From 79-D21 sp022839995 (GTDB lineage: Bacteria > Synergistota > Synergistia > Synergistales > 79-D21): DNA of 64,000 nucleotides. The stretch spans positions 4,672 through 68,671 of the forward strand of contig JALHIN010000014.1 of NCBI GenBank assembly GCA_022839995.1, written 5' to 3'. The notes beneath the pieces are model-generated. The model worked only from the letters and a program-made list of their open reading frames with translations, was not told where the DNA came from and ran no database searches. Shown one piece after another: positions 32,097 through 39,990 of this stretch; the first letter of the stretch is position 1; the number at the start of each line of letters is the position of its first letter. The position numbers and the translations under genes are program-made.

Positions 32097-33773
32097 ATGA
32101 AGGAAGTTTCACTGTTGTTCAAGGATCTCCTGACGGAAGCCGTACATGAATTCGCCAAGGAAAGGGGACTGCCGCCGGAGGAAGTTCCGGAAGTCCAGCT
32201 TGAACGCCCTAGACACGAAGGACAGGGAGATTGGGCCAGCAATATTGCGATGTTGATGTCCAAACCGCTCGGAATGCGGCCCAGGGATGTGGCTTCGGAG
32301 ATCGTGTCAAGGATCGGGTCCGATCCGCACCTGGAGAAGATCGAAGTTGCCGGCCCCGGTTTCATCAACTTCTTCGTGACGAACCTTTGGGTCCGTGATG
32401 TCCTTGAAGCCGCGGTGATCGGGCGCGAAAACTATGGACGCTCCACTCAGGGGAAAGGCCGGAAGGTCCAGGTCGAGTTCGTGAGCGCGAATCCGACGGG
32501 ACCCCTTCACGTGGGACACGGAAGGGGGGCAGCCGTCGGGGACATGACGGCAAGCCTCCTCGAATACGCGGGCTGGCAGGTTGAGAGGGAATATTACATC
32601 AACGACGCAGGGCTTCAGATGAACCTCCTGGGGCAATCCACCCAGGCCCGGTATTTCGAGATCCTGGGGTTCCCCGAAAAGGCCCCCTTCCCGGAGAACG
32701 GCTACAAGGGAGACTACATCTACGATTTGGCAAGGGAGGTCCTGGAAAGGGACGGTAAGGTCCACCTCGATGTCCCCCTGGAGGAAAGCTTCCCGGTATT
32801 CCAGGAGCACGCCGCGAGAACCATCCTGGAAGGAATTCGAGAGGATCTTTCCCGTTTTGGCGTGAACTTCGACGTATGGTTCTCCGAAAAGTCGCTTTAC
32901 GAAAAAGGCCTGGTCGAATCGGCATTGAGCTTTTTGAAGGCACGTGGCCATGCCTACGAGAAGGACGGAGCTCTTTGGTTCAGGACGACGGCTTTCGGGG
33001 ATGACAAGGACAGGGTCCTGGTCAGGAGCAACGGCGTGACTACCTATTTCGCTTCGGATGTCGCCTATCACAAGGACAAGTTCGATCGGGGCTTTGATCT
33101 CGTGATTGACGTCTGGGGCGCGGACCACCACGGCTATGTCCCGAGGATGAAGGCTGCAGTCGAGGCTCTAGGCAAGGAACGGGAAGCTCTCCAGATTCTG
33201 CTGATCCAGTTCGTGAACCTCCTTCGGGGAGGGCAGCAGGTCTCGATGTCGACCCGATCGGGAGAATTCGTCACGCTGAAAGAAGTCCTCGACGAGGTCG
33301 GAGTGGACGCGGCCCGGTTTTTCTTCGCCATGCGAAGGTGCGACAGTCACCTGGATTTCGATCTCGAACTGGCAAAGAAAGCTTCCACGGACAACCCGGT
33401 TTTCTACGTGCAGTATGCCCACGCGCGGATCCAAAGCATCATGAGGGAAGCCGCCTCCAGGAACATGGGCATCCCGGATCCCTCCGGCGTAGACGTCAAC
33501 CTTCTCGTCGAACCGGAAGAAAAGGCCCTCGCGAAACGGATCGCCCGCTTCCCCGAAGAGGTCGAGAAAGCAGCTTCCGAGCTTGCGGCGCACCGGATCG
33601 CGTTTTTTGCCTATGACCTGGCCGCGGATTTCCACGCTTTCTACAACGCCCACCGGGTCCTCGGAGTGGAGGAGCCCGTGTCGAAAGCAAGGCTATGTCT
33701 CGTGGAAGCGACGCGGGTTGCCCTGACGAACGCATTGGCCATCCTGCGGGTGCAAGCACCGGAAAGGATGTAG
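32097..33773 (+). CDS. argS: arginyl-tRNA synthetase
   Basis: ArgS charges tRNA-Arg. The 558-residue class I synthetase has the N-terminal Add-1 tRNA-binding domain, SANPTGPLHVGHGRGA with the HIGH-type motif (HVGH at about 138-141), WGADHHGYVPRM, and a KMSK-type loop altered to SMSTRSGEFVTL, which is usual in ArgS. The C-terminal DALR anticodon-binding domain runs to VLRVQAP-like end (AILRVQAPERM). ATG 32097 is ten bases after GGAG; ATG 32088 is too close to the site. Six bases separate it from the next gene. Confidence 0.95.
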   Translation: MKEVSLLFKDLLTEAVHEFAKERGLPPEEVPEVQLERPRHEGQGDWASNIAMLMSKPLGMRPRDVASEIVSRIGSDPHLEKIEVAGPGFINFFVTNLWVRDVLEAAVIGRENYGRSTQGKGRKVQVEFVSANPTGPLHVGHGRGAAVGDMTASLLEYAGWQVEREYYINDAGLQMNLLGQSTQARYFEILGFPEKAPFPENGYKGDYIYDLAREVLERDGKVHLDVPLEESFPVFQEHAARTILEGIREDLSRFGVNFDVWFSEKSLYEKGLVESALSFLKARGHAYEKDGALWFRTTAFGDDKDRVLVRSNGVTTYFASDVAYHKDKFDRGFDLVIDVWGADHHGYVPRMKAAVEALGKEREALQILLIQFVNLLRGGQQVSMSTRSGEFVTLKEVLDEVGVDAARFFFAMRRCDSHLDFDLELAKKASTDNPVFYVQYAHARIQSIMREAASRNMGIPDPSGVDVNLLVEPEEKALAKRIARFPEEVEKAASELAAHRIAFFAYDLAADFHAFYNAHRVLGVEEPVSKARLCLVEATRVALTNALAILRVQAPERM

Positions 33774-33779
33774 TTCCGT

Positions 33780-34085
33780 TTGGTCAGGCTGCGCTGGGTT
33801 TTGGCAGCGGCCGTTCTCGGCGTGACCCTCGCGATCATCGGAACCGGAACCGTAATTGAATTGCGGAGGGCTAGCCGGCTGAAGTCCATGGTGGACGCCC
33901 GAATGGAGGAACTGGTAAAGTTGAGCCGAACGGTCCAGGACCTACAGGAACGTCTCCGGTACCTGCAAAGCCCGGAGGGAGTGGCCAGAAAGGCGAGACA
34001 GGACTTTAACCTTGTTTTTCCGGGTGAAAGGATTTACCGGATTGAGATCGAGTCGGGGGATCGGTTGCCGTCACAAGGCCCATGA
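33780..34085 (+). CDS. FtsB/DivIC-type septum formation initiator protein
   Basis: A 101-residue bitopic membrane protein: one N-terminal transmembrane segment (about residues 7-25), a coiled coil (about 28-64, KSMVDARMEELVKLSRTVQDLQ), and a C-terminal patch LQSPEGVARKARQDFNLVFPGERIYRI that matches the dPExIErlAREkLg-xxPGE region of FtsB/DivIC. These proteins join FtsL and FtsQ/DivIB in the divisome. The start is TTG 33780, six bases after argS; no strong ribosome-binding site is visible, so translation may be coupled. Confidence 0.75.
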   Translation: MVRLRWVLAAAVLGVTLAIIGTGTVIELRRASRLKSMVDARMEELVKLSRTVQDLQERLRYLQSPEGVARKARQDFNLVFPGERIYRIEIESGDRLPSQGP

Positions 34086-34093
34086 GGTATAAT
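34065..34093 (+). promoter_or_regulatory. predicted promoter of rpsF-ssb-rpsR
   Basis: TTGCCG (34065-34070), 17 bases, perfect TATAAT (34088-34093). It overlaps the 3' end of the FtsB-like gene and gives a leader of about 60 bases ahead of rpsF. Confidence 0.75.
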
Positions 34094-34110
34094 CAATCCT
34101 CGTGTTCCCT

Positions 34111-34132
34111 GCCCCTCCGGTGTGGGAGGGGC
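34111..34132 (+). promoter_or_regulatory. rpsF leader hairpin, candidate S6:S18 binding motif
   Basis: GCCCCTCC and GGAGGGGC pair around a GGTGTG loop, placing CCG at the loop junction, between promoter and rpsF start. A published S6:S18 leader motif has a hairpin with an unpaired CCG near its loop that copies the 16S rRNA site; the position and CCG agree, but the detailed structure is not verified. Confidence 0.45.
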
Positions 34133-34146
34133 CATAGTCCAAAGGG

Positions 34147-34156
34147 AGGAGGTGAT
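34147..34156 (+). promoter_or_regulatory. very strong ribosome-binding site of rpsF
   Basis: AGGAGGTGAT is complementary to the 16S rRNA 3' end over ten bases, and sits four bases before GTG 34161. It decides the start against the upstream in-frame ATG 34122. Confidence 0.85.
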
Positions 34157-34160
34157 CCAG

Positions 34161-34442
34161 GTGCGACCTTACGATTTGATGCTTCTGCTCCGGACCGATG
34201 TCGAAGACCACAAGGCCTTTTTGGACGACGTCCAGGCTCTGGTCGGAACGTTGGGAGGGGAAGTGGCGAAGGTCGACGTCTGGGGAAAGAGGAGGCTTGC
34301 CTATCCTGTCGAAAAGGAACAGGAAGGCTTCTACGCCATCTTCAACATGAAGCTCGATCCTGCCCAGGTCGTCGAACTCGACCGGGTTCTCAAGCTTCGT
34401 CCCCAGGTCCTGCGGCATATGGTCATCCGTCTTGACGAATAG
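34161..34442 (+). CDS. rpsF: 30S ribosomal protein S6
   Basis: S6 (93 residues) binds the central domain of 16S rRNA together with S18. The sequence VRPYDLMLLLRTDVED, GGEVAKVDVWGKRRLAYPVEKEQEGFYAIFNMKLDP and LKLRPQVLRHMVIRLDE is the complete S6 pattern. GTG 34161 is fixed by the ribosome-binding site. The rpsF-ssb-rpsR order is highly conserved across bacteria. Confidence 0.96.
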   Translation: MRPYDLMLLLRTDVEDHKAFLDDVQALVGTLGGEVAKVDVWGKRRLAYPVEKEQEGFYAIFNMKLDPAQVVELDRVLKLRPQVLRHMVIRLDE

Positions 34443-34459
34443 GAAGGACGGTGGTCGGG

Positions 34460-34936
34460 TTGGCAAGAGGTTTCAACAAAGTGGTCCTCATGGGCAATTT
34501 GGCCCGTGACCCAGAGATCCGTTATACCGCTGCGAAACAGGCTGTCGCGAAGCTTACCGTGGCCGTCGGTCACCAGTACAAGGGAAAGACCGGCGAGGTC
34601 GTCGACCAGACCGACTTTATTCCCGTGGTCGTCTGGGGAAGCCAGGCGGAGAACTGCGAGAGGTACCTTCGGAAAGGCAGGCCTGTGCTTGTCGAGGGGA
34701 GGCTTCAGGTCCGGAGCTACGAGACGAAAGAGGGGGAAAAACGGACGGTCACCGAGGTCGTTTCCCAGAATGTCGTTTTCCTGGGAGGCCGCCGGGATGA
34801 AGATTCCGCTATGCCCTCCGTCCCGAGGACAAACGGTCAACTCTCCAGCCTGAGAGAGGAAAAGGCCTTCGAAGACTTCCCCATGGATATCACGGAGATG
34901 GATTCCGGCGAAGAAGAGGCCGAAATCCCCTTTTAG
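34460..34936 (+). CDS. ssb: single-stranded DNA-binding protein
   Basis: SSB coats single-stranded DNA during replication and repair. The 158-residue protein has the OB fold (FNKVVLMGNLARDPEIRYT, FIPVVVWGSQAENCERYLRKGRPVLVEGRLQVRSY) and an acidic flexible tail ending in EEAEIPF, the DDDIPF-type tip that recruits partner proteins. TTG 34460 gives the usual MARGFNKVVL start, 11 bases after AGGAAGGA; GTG 34451 is also possible. Lies between rpsF and rpsR. Confidence 0.95.
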   Translation: MARGFNKVVLMGNLARDPEIRYTAAKQAVAKLTVAVGHQYKGKTGEVVDQTDFIPVVVWGSQAENCERYLRKGRPVLVEGRLQVRSYETKEGEKRTVTEVVSQNVVFLGGRRDEDSAMPSVPRTNGQLSSLREEKAFEDFPMDITEMDSGEEEAEIPF

Positions 34937-34978
34937 CCGCCTCTTGCGAGATGTTGAGGAAAAGGAGGCATTTGACGG

Positions 34979-35212
34979 ATGGCTTTTACGAAAAAAAGGA
35001 CACGGCGTCGTCCGAAAGTCTGCCAGTTCTGTGCGGATAAGTTGGACCACGTCGATCCGAAGGATATCGAAAAACTGCGTCGATTCATCACCGAACGCGG
35101 AAAGATCGTTCCCCGCCGCGTTACGGGGAATTGTGCAAAACACCAGAGGCAGTTGACTCGGGCGATCAAGTGTGCACGAATCATGGCCCTTCTCCCGTTC
35201 TCAGCCGACTAG
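34979..35212 (+). CDS. rpsR: 30S ribosomal protein S18 (cysteine-containing form)
   Basis: S18 of 77 residues: KRTRRRPKVCQFC, DHVDPKDIEKLRRFITERGKIVPRRVTGNCAKHQRQLTRAIKCARIMALLPF. It keeps four cysteines (15, 18, 52 and 65) that can bind zinc, i.e. the C+ form. An AAAAGGAGG site precedes ATG 34979. A terminator follows. Confidence 0.96.
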   Translation: MAFTKKRTRRRPKVCQFCADKLDHVDPKDIEKLRRFITERGKIVPRRVTGNCAKHQRQLTRAIKCARIMALLPFSAD

Positions 35213-35240
35213 TCGGCCCGGGGAGGTTGGCGGAAAGGTA

Positions 35241-35275
35241 GGGGAGGGGCGCTAGGCGGCTCCTCCCCCTTTTTT
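35241..35275 (+). terminator. rho-independent terminator after rpsR
   Basis: GGGGAGG and CCTCCCC pair around a GC-rich 14-base loop, followed by a run of six T, 28 bases after the rpsR stop. The yybS gene starts 18 bases later, so it depends on readthrough or its own promoter. Confidence 0.85.
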
Positions 35276-35292
35276 GAAACGGGAGGCCCTCA

Positions 35293-36249
35293 ATGACCCG
35301 AACAAAGGCACTTGTCGAGTCTTCGCTTCTTGTCGCGCTTGCTGTCGTTCTTTTCCTGGCGAGCAACACGATCCCGATCGTCGGCATCGCCTTCACCTTT
35401 CTATGTCCAGCCCCCCTGGTCGTCCTAGGATTACGGCATAGCCTGGGAAGGGCCGCGCTGGGGTCTGTCGTTGCGACCCTGATCGTTTCGATCTTCCTGG
35501 GATTCGTCGGCGGCTTGTTTTTCCTCTTCGGTTTCGCGGTTCTTGGCGTCGCGCTCGGAGCCCTGGGAAAAAAGAGGGAGAACGCCGTGGAAATCGCACT
35601 GTACGGGATTCTTGTTTCCCTTGCCAGCAAATTGGTCCTGATGGTGCTTTTGACCCGGCTGACGGGGGTGAACCCTTTTTCCCTCGATACAGCAGAATTC
35701 GATACGATCCTTGAACGGGTCATGTCTCTCTACTCGAAAACAGGCCTGATTCCCAAGGAGTCCCTTTCTGCGATGCGCCAGCAGTTCGAAGCGACCTTTC
35801 GATTCATTCCGCAGGTGTTCCCGGCCCTTCTCACGATCGCCGCATCCATCGACAGCGTCCTGAGCTATGCCGTGAGCCGAACGGTCCTCATGCGGCTCGG
35901 TCGTGGAGTCCTTCCGCCGCTTCCGCCGTTCGGCGAGTGGCGTTTCCCAAGGAACATCTTCTGGGCTCTCCTCGCTTCCGCAATCCTGCCTTTTCTGGGG
36001 GGAAGCGGCCACTGGGGAGATCTCCTGCAAAGGGTCGGGGTCAACCTTCGCCTTCTCGTTTCCCTGCTTTTCCTGGTCCAGGGAGTTTCCGTTGCCTGGG
36101 CGCTCTTGGGCAGGACGAGGTTCTCCAGCAGAATCGCGCGAGGCCTTATAATTTTCGTGGCGATCCTGGTTCCGATTCTTTCCTACCTGCTGATGATCGT
36201 CGGACTGGTCGATATCTGGTGGGATCTTCGAGCCCGCCTCTGGAGGTGA
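35293..36249 (+). CDS. YybS-type DUF2232 integral membrane protein
   Basis: A 318-residue protein with about eight hydrophobic segments. TRTKALVESSLLVALAVVLFLASNTIPIVGI at the start and the long central loop (FSLDTAEFDTILERVMSLYSKTGLIPKESLSAM) fit the DUF2232/YybS family, and its place just before rplI repeats the yybS-rplI neighbourhood known from Bacillus. Function unknown; a transport or membrane-associated role is all that can be said. A GGGAGG site precedes ATG 35293. The rplI start follows five bases after the stop codon. Confidence 0.8.
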   Translation: MTRTKALVESSLLVALAVVLFLASNTIPIVGIAFTFLCPAPLVVLGLRHSLGRAALGSVVATLIVSIFLGFVGGLFFLFGFAVLGVALGALGKKRENAVEIALYGILVSLASKLVLMVLLTRLTGVNPFSLDTAEFDTILERVMSLYSKTGLIPKESLSAMRQQFEATFRFIPQVFPALLTIAASIDSVLSYAVSRTVLMRLGRGVLPPLPPFGEWRFPRNIFWALLASAILPFLGGSGHWGDLLQRVGVNLRLLVSLLFLVQGVSVAWALLGRTRFSSRIARGLIIFVAILVPILSYLLMIVGLVDIWWDLRARLWR

Positions 36250-36254
36250 AAAGG

Positions 36255-36701
36255 ATGAAAGTGATCCTGAAAGAAGACGTGAGCAAGATCGGGAAAAAAG
36301 GGGATTTGGTCGAGGTTTCAGACGGTTATGCCAGGAACTACCTGTTCCCCCGGGGATTGGCCGAAGAAGCGACGGTAGGACGGCAGAAGGAATGGGAGGC
36401 GAGGAAAAAGGAACTTGCGCAGAAGGCAAACCGGGCGGAAAAGGCTGCGCATGAAGCGAGGAGGAACCTGCAGGGCAAGCAGGTGACGGTGAAGGCCAGC
36501 GCCGGAGATTCGGGAAAGCTGTTCGGCAGCGTCACGGCCGCGACGCTCGCCAGGGCGATCGAAGAACAGCTCCATGTCGCGGTTGACAAGAAGGACATCC
36601 GGATTGCGGAGGCCATTCGGCAGGTAGGGCGCTACCCGCTGACCGTCCGGCTATACTCGAACGTCGAGGCGGAATTGAGCGTTTTGGTGGAGGCAGAGTG
36701 A
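36255..36701 (+). CDS. rplI: 50S ribosomal protein L9
   Basis: L9 (148 residues) binds 23S rRNA and has two domains joined by a long helix, all visible: MKVILKEDVSKIGKKGDLVEVSDGYARNYLFPRGLA, the lysine/alanine-rich helix (about 45-78) and the C-terminal GKLFGSVTAATLARAIEEQ...DKKDIRIAEAIRQVGRYPLTVRLY domain. GGAGGTG precedes ATG 36255. Two bases separate it from dnaB. Confidence 0.96.
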   Translation: MKVILKEDVSKIGKKGDLVEVSDGYARNYLFPRGLAEEATVGRQKEWEARKKELAQKANRAEKAAHEARRNLQGKQVTVKASAGDSGKLFGSVTAATLARAIEEQLHVAVDKKDIRIAEAIRQVGRYPLTVRLYSNVEAELSVLVEAE

Positions 36702-36702
36702 A

Positions 36703-38049
36703 GTGCTGAAAAACGCCTTTGAGAGGATCCCGCCCCATAGCCTGGAAGCGGAAAGAGCCGTGCTTGGCGCCTGCCTGCTGGATCGGGATGCCCTTCTTCT
36801 CGTGACGGAAACCCTCTCGGGGGAAGATTTCTACGAAACCCGGCATCGCCTGGCATTCGAATTGATTCTCGATATGGCGCGGAAAGACAAACCTGTCGAT
36901 CCGCTGACGGTCTGGGAGGAAATCTCGAGGAGGGAGATGGCGGACCGCCTCGGTGGGCAGGGCTTCATCGCGGGACTGATCGACACGGTTCCGACCATCG
37001 CCAACGTGGAATACCATACCCGAATCGTCAGGGACAAGTCGGTTCATCGAAAGCTGGTCCAGGTCGGAAGCGACATCGTAAAACTCGGGTACGCCGAAGA
37101 TCGTGAAATGGAAGACATCCTCGACGAAGCCGAGAGGTCCGTTTTCGAAATCACCCGCCGCGGGGGAGAACGGAATTTCCGACACATCGGGGACATCCTT
37201 GGAACAGCCTTCCAGCAGATTGAAACGCATTACCAGCAACAGGAACCGGTTACCGGTATCTCATCCGGCTTTATCGATTTCGACAGGCTTACCGCCGGTT
37301 TCCAGCCGGGTAGCCTCAACATCATCGCCGCGCGCCCCTCGATGGGGAAAACGGCCCTCGCATTGAACATCGCCCAGCATGCGGCTCTCGAAAGGAAAAA
37401 GCCGGTTCTCGTCTTCAGTCTCGAGATGGGGGGCGAACAACTCGCGCAACGAATGCTGGCTTCCGAGGCGCGGGTCAATGTTCATGACCTGAGGACGGGA
37501 ACGTTCCATGAAAGTGCCTGGGAAGCCCTGGCGGATGCAGCGGGGCGTCTGTCCCAGGCCCCGATTTACATCGACGACAGTTCGGTGCTATCGACCCTTG
37601 AACTGCGTGCACGGTGCCGTCGGTTCAAGGCTAGAACGAACGACGTGGGCATGGTCGTCGTAGACTACCTTCAATTGATGCACCTGCCGCGACCGACAGA
37701 CAGCAAGCAGCAGGAGGTAGCGGAAATTTCCCGGGCCCTAAAGGGAATCGCAAGGGAACTGGAGGTCCCGATCATCGCGCTTTCACAGCTTTCCCGGGCC
37801 GTCGAGCAGCGGCAGGACAAGCGGCCGCAACTTTCCGACCTTCGGGATAGCGGTGCGATCGAACAGGACGCGGACTTGGTCATCCTCCTTTTCAGGCCAG
37901 GGTATTACTCTACAAACCCGGAGGAAGAAGACAACATCGCCGAGGCGATCATCGCCAAGCACCGGAACGGCCCGACGGGGACCGTCCCCCTGGTTTTCAT
38001 CCGGGAATACACCCGTTTTGTGAGCGCTGAAAGATTCCGCCCATCCTAG
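36703..38049 (+). CDS. dnaB: replicative DNA helicase DnaB
   Basis: Hexameric helicase that unwinds DNA at the replication fork. The 448-residue protein has the N-terminal collar domain (PPHSLEAERAVLGACLLD), linker, and RecA-like motor with Walker A RPSMGKTALALNI, Walker B VVVDYLQLM, QEVAEISRALKGIARELEVPIIALSQLSR and the LSDLRDSGAIEQDADLVILL region. No intein is present. GTG 36703 follows the rplI stop in a GTGAAGTG context; the rplI-dnaB neighbourhood is widely conserved. Confidence 0.96.
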   Translation: MLKNAFERIPPHSLEAERAVLGACLLDRDALLLVTETLSGEDFYETRHRLAFELILDMARKDKPVDPLTVWEEISRREMADRLGGQGFIAGLIDTVPTIANVEYHTRIVRDKSVHRKLVQVGSDIVKLGYAEDREMEDILDEAERSVFEITRRGGERNFRHIGDILGTAFQQIETHYQQQEPVTGISSGFIDFDRLTAGFQPGSLNIIAARPSMGKTALALNIAQHAALERKKPVLVFSLEMGGEQLAQRMLASEARVNVHDLRTGTFHESAWEALADAAGRLSQAPIYIDDSSVLSTLELRARCRRFKARTNDVGMVVVDYLQLMHLPRPTDSKQQEVAEISRALKGIARELEVPIIALSQLSRAVEQRQDKRPQLSDLRDSGAIEQDADLVILLFRPGYYSTNPEEEDNIAEAIIAKHRNGPTGTVPLVFIREYTRFVSAERFRPS

Positions 38050-38074
38050 GGCAGAACGGGGGCCGGAGAGTTCC

Positions 38075-39946
38075 ATGAATAGAAATCACCCAGAAACCCG
38101 GGGATCCTTTCCCACCAGTCCCAGCAGAAACAGCAAGGAGAATTTCTCGGCAGGGTTCCTTCCGGAATGGCTCTTCTATCCGTTGATCACCGTGTCGTTG
38201 GTGATCCCGAACCTGGTTTTTGCCCCGGGTGCCTTTTTTTCCCAGTCCCTCCACCTTTTGAAGTGGGTCACCGCCTTTACGCCGATCGCGATCCTCGCCT
38301 TTGCTGCGGGGCTATCGATCGTAGCCGCCCCGAAGGACAGGGGGGAGTTCAGGGTCGATCCCCTCGGATGGCTCTGGCTCTTCCTCCTTCTTTACGTCAC
38401 TGCGCAGCCTCTCTGGGTAAGGGTGACCTCCGTACCCACTTTCGTCCGGGAGTGGCTGTTCTTTGCCAGTCTTTTCATCACCGCCATTCTCTGTTCAAAC
38501 ATGTTCCGGCGGAGGGACATGATGATGCTGGTCCTTTTCGGAGCGGGAATGAACGCGGCCCTGAACGTCCTTTTTGCGGAGCTGCAGGTACGGTCGGTTC
38601 GGCTTCCTTTCTTCATCCTGCCCGTGCCGGGCAATTACGTGGGGAACACCGGCCAGCAGAACATGCTCGGCATTTGGGTGGCGATGGCGGTCCTTTCCGG
38701 ACTTGCACTGCACCTGATGCTGCTGGAGGAGAGGGCAAAAGGGCACCGGCAGAATTCCTCGGCAATTTTCGTCGGCATGAACCTGTCGGTCCTGGCGGTC
38801 AACTCCTGGGGAGTTTTTTCGACGACGAGTCGCCAAAGCCTCCTGGCACTTTTGGTCGGGATCACGGTGTTCCTGCTAGCCGGGGGAAGGCTGAGGGGAA
38901 AAGACTTCGTCCGGTCGATGATCCCCGGTTTGCTTGTCATCGCGCTGGCCATGGGTGCCGCCTATCAGTTCAACACAGGGCGCACGCAGGCTTTCGTGGA
39001 AAAGGCCGAGAGCCTCGCGAAAGGCGCGATCGGCGAAAAAGGCGAACTGTCGGAGGCCGATTCCGGGCGGCTGAGCATCTACGCGACGGCCCTCACGATG
39101 CTGAAGGAACACCCCCTTGGGGGTGTTGGATTGGGGCATTTCAAATGGAACTACCTGGATGCCCAGCGTGAACTTTTCCGGCGCTACCCCGATTCGAAAC
39201 TGAAATGGCAATACACGATGTGGGCTCACAGCGAAATGCTGCAATGGTTCTGTGAAACGGGAATCATCGGCGGGATTTTCCTTTTGGCCATCCTTTCCTG
39301 GTGTGCCCTACGGGTGCTGAAGGCGATAAGGTCAAAGAAGGAGGTCTCGCTGGAAGGGCTATGGTCCGTGGGGATGCTGACGCTGATCTGGACGGTCGCC
39401 CTTTGGGGGGAAAGGCCGTTTCACAGGATCGAGGACGCTCTTTGGATGAGCCTGGCGTTTTCGTTCCTGGGCCGGGAGTTCCTTCCAAGGGATTTTGCCT
39501 GGGCCGAAATCCGGCGCCCGTTGATCTGGAAAGGTTTCGGAATAACGGTCGCCGTGATCGCCCTGGCCGGGCTCGTGCTGCTGGGAAAAGGTGTTGTGGC
39601 GGACCATGCTCTCGCTATGGCTTTGCAGACCCGGGACGCCCAGGTGCAGAAATCGCTGATCGACCGGGCGGCTGGAAGCCTGCTGTTCAGGGATCTTGCT
39701 GACCGTGCCTACGCGGAACACTATCTTGCCGTGGCGGTGGCTAGACGGGACGGGGAAGCCCTCGCAGAAGGACTCGCAAGGCTCGAAAACTATTTCTTCA
39801 GGCAGCCGCAGACAAGGGAACTGAACGTGCTGATCGGTTGGTACGGGCGCCTTGGGAGCAGGGAAAAACTCGAGCTGTTCACCTCGTACCTGAAGCCTGG
39901 ATCCTACTCGGTCCAGCCCGTCGAGGCCCTTTCTTCAGCGCCGTAA
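38075..39946 (+). CDS. O-antigen ligase family membrane protein (Wzy_C type)
   Basis: A 623-residue polytopic protein with about twelve hydrophobic segments. NTGQQNMLGIWVAMAVL, TTSRQSLLALLVGI and the conserved periplasmic loop GVGLGHFKWNYLDAQ...WAHSEMLQWFCETGIIGG with its histidine mark the O-antigen ligase/polymerase (Wzy_C) family. It would join O-antigen or another glycan to a lipid or protein carrier in the periplasm, and is part of the evidence for a diderm cell. About 110 residues after the last segments form a soluble, helix-rich C-terminal tail. No glycosyltransferases lie nearby. Begins 25 bases after dnaB. Confidence 0.85.
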   Translation: MNRNHPETRGSFPTSPSRNSKENFSAGFLPEWLFYPLITVSLVIPNLVFAPGAFFSQSLHLLKWVTAFTPIAILAFAAGLSIVAAPKDRGEFRVDPLGWLWLFLLLYVTAQPLWVRVTSVPTFVREWLFFASLFITAILCSNMFRRRDMMMLVLFGAGMNAALNVLFAELQVRSVRLPFFILPVPGNYVGNTGQQNMLGIWVAMAVLSGLALHLMLLEERAKGHRQNSSAIFVGMNLSVLAVNSWGVFSTTSRQSLLALLVGITVFLLAGGRLRGKDFVRSMIPGLLVIALAMGAAYQFNTGRTQAFVEKAESLAKGAIGEKGELSEADSGRLSIYATALTMLKEHPLGGVGLGHFKWNYLDAQRELFRRYPDSKLKWQYTMWAHSEMLQWFCETGIIGGIFLLAILSWCALRVLKAIRSKKEVSLEGLWSVGMLTLIWTVALWGERPFHRIEDALWMSLAFSFLGREFLPRDFAWAEIRRPLIWKGFGITVAVIALAGLVLLGKGVVADHALAMALQTRDAQVQKSLIDRAAGSLLFRDLADRAYAEHYLAVAVARRDGEALAEGLARLENYFFRQPQTRELNVLIGWYGRLGSREKLELFTSYLKPGSYSVQPVEALSSAP

Positions 39947-39974
39947 CCCCGGGAAACGAACCGGGGTTACGGCG
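39939..39974. terminator. bidirectional terminator hairpin
   Basis: CGCCGTAACCCCGG and its exact reverse complement enclose an 8-base loop. The left arm overlaps the ligase stop codon, and the glutamine synthetase gene on minus ends 17 bases to the right, so it serves both converging genes. No marked U-run. Confidence 0.8.
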
Positions 39975-39990
39975 TCCAGGAGAAGCCGGG

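Noticed and set aside
34122..34160. Upstream ATG start of rpsF
   Set aside because: The ten-base Shine-Dalgarno at 34147-34156 lies inside this stretch and points to GTG 34161, which also gives the normal S6 length.
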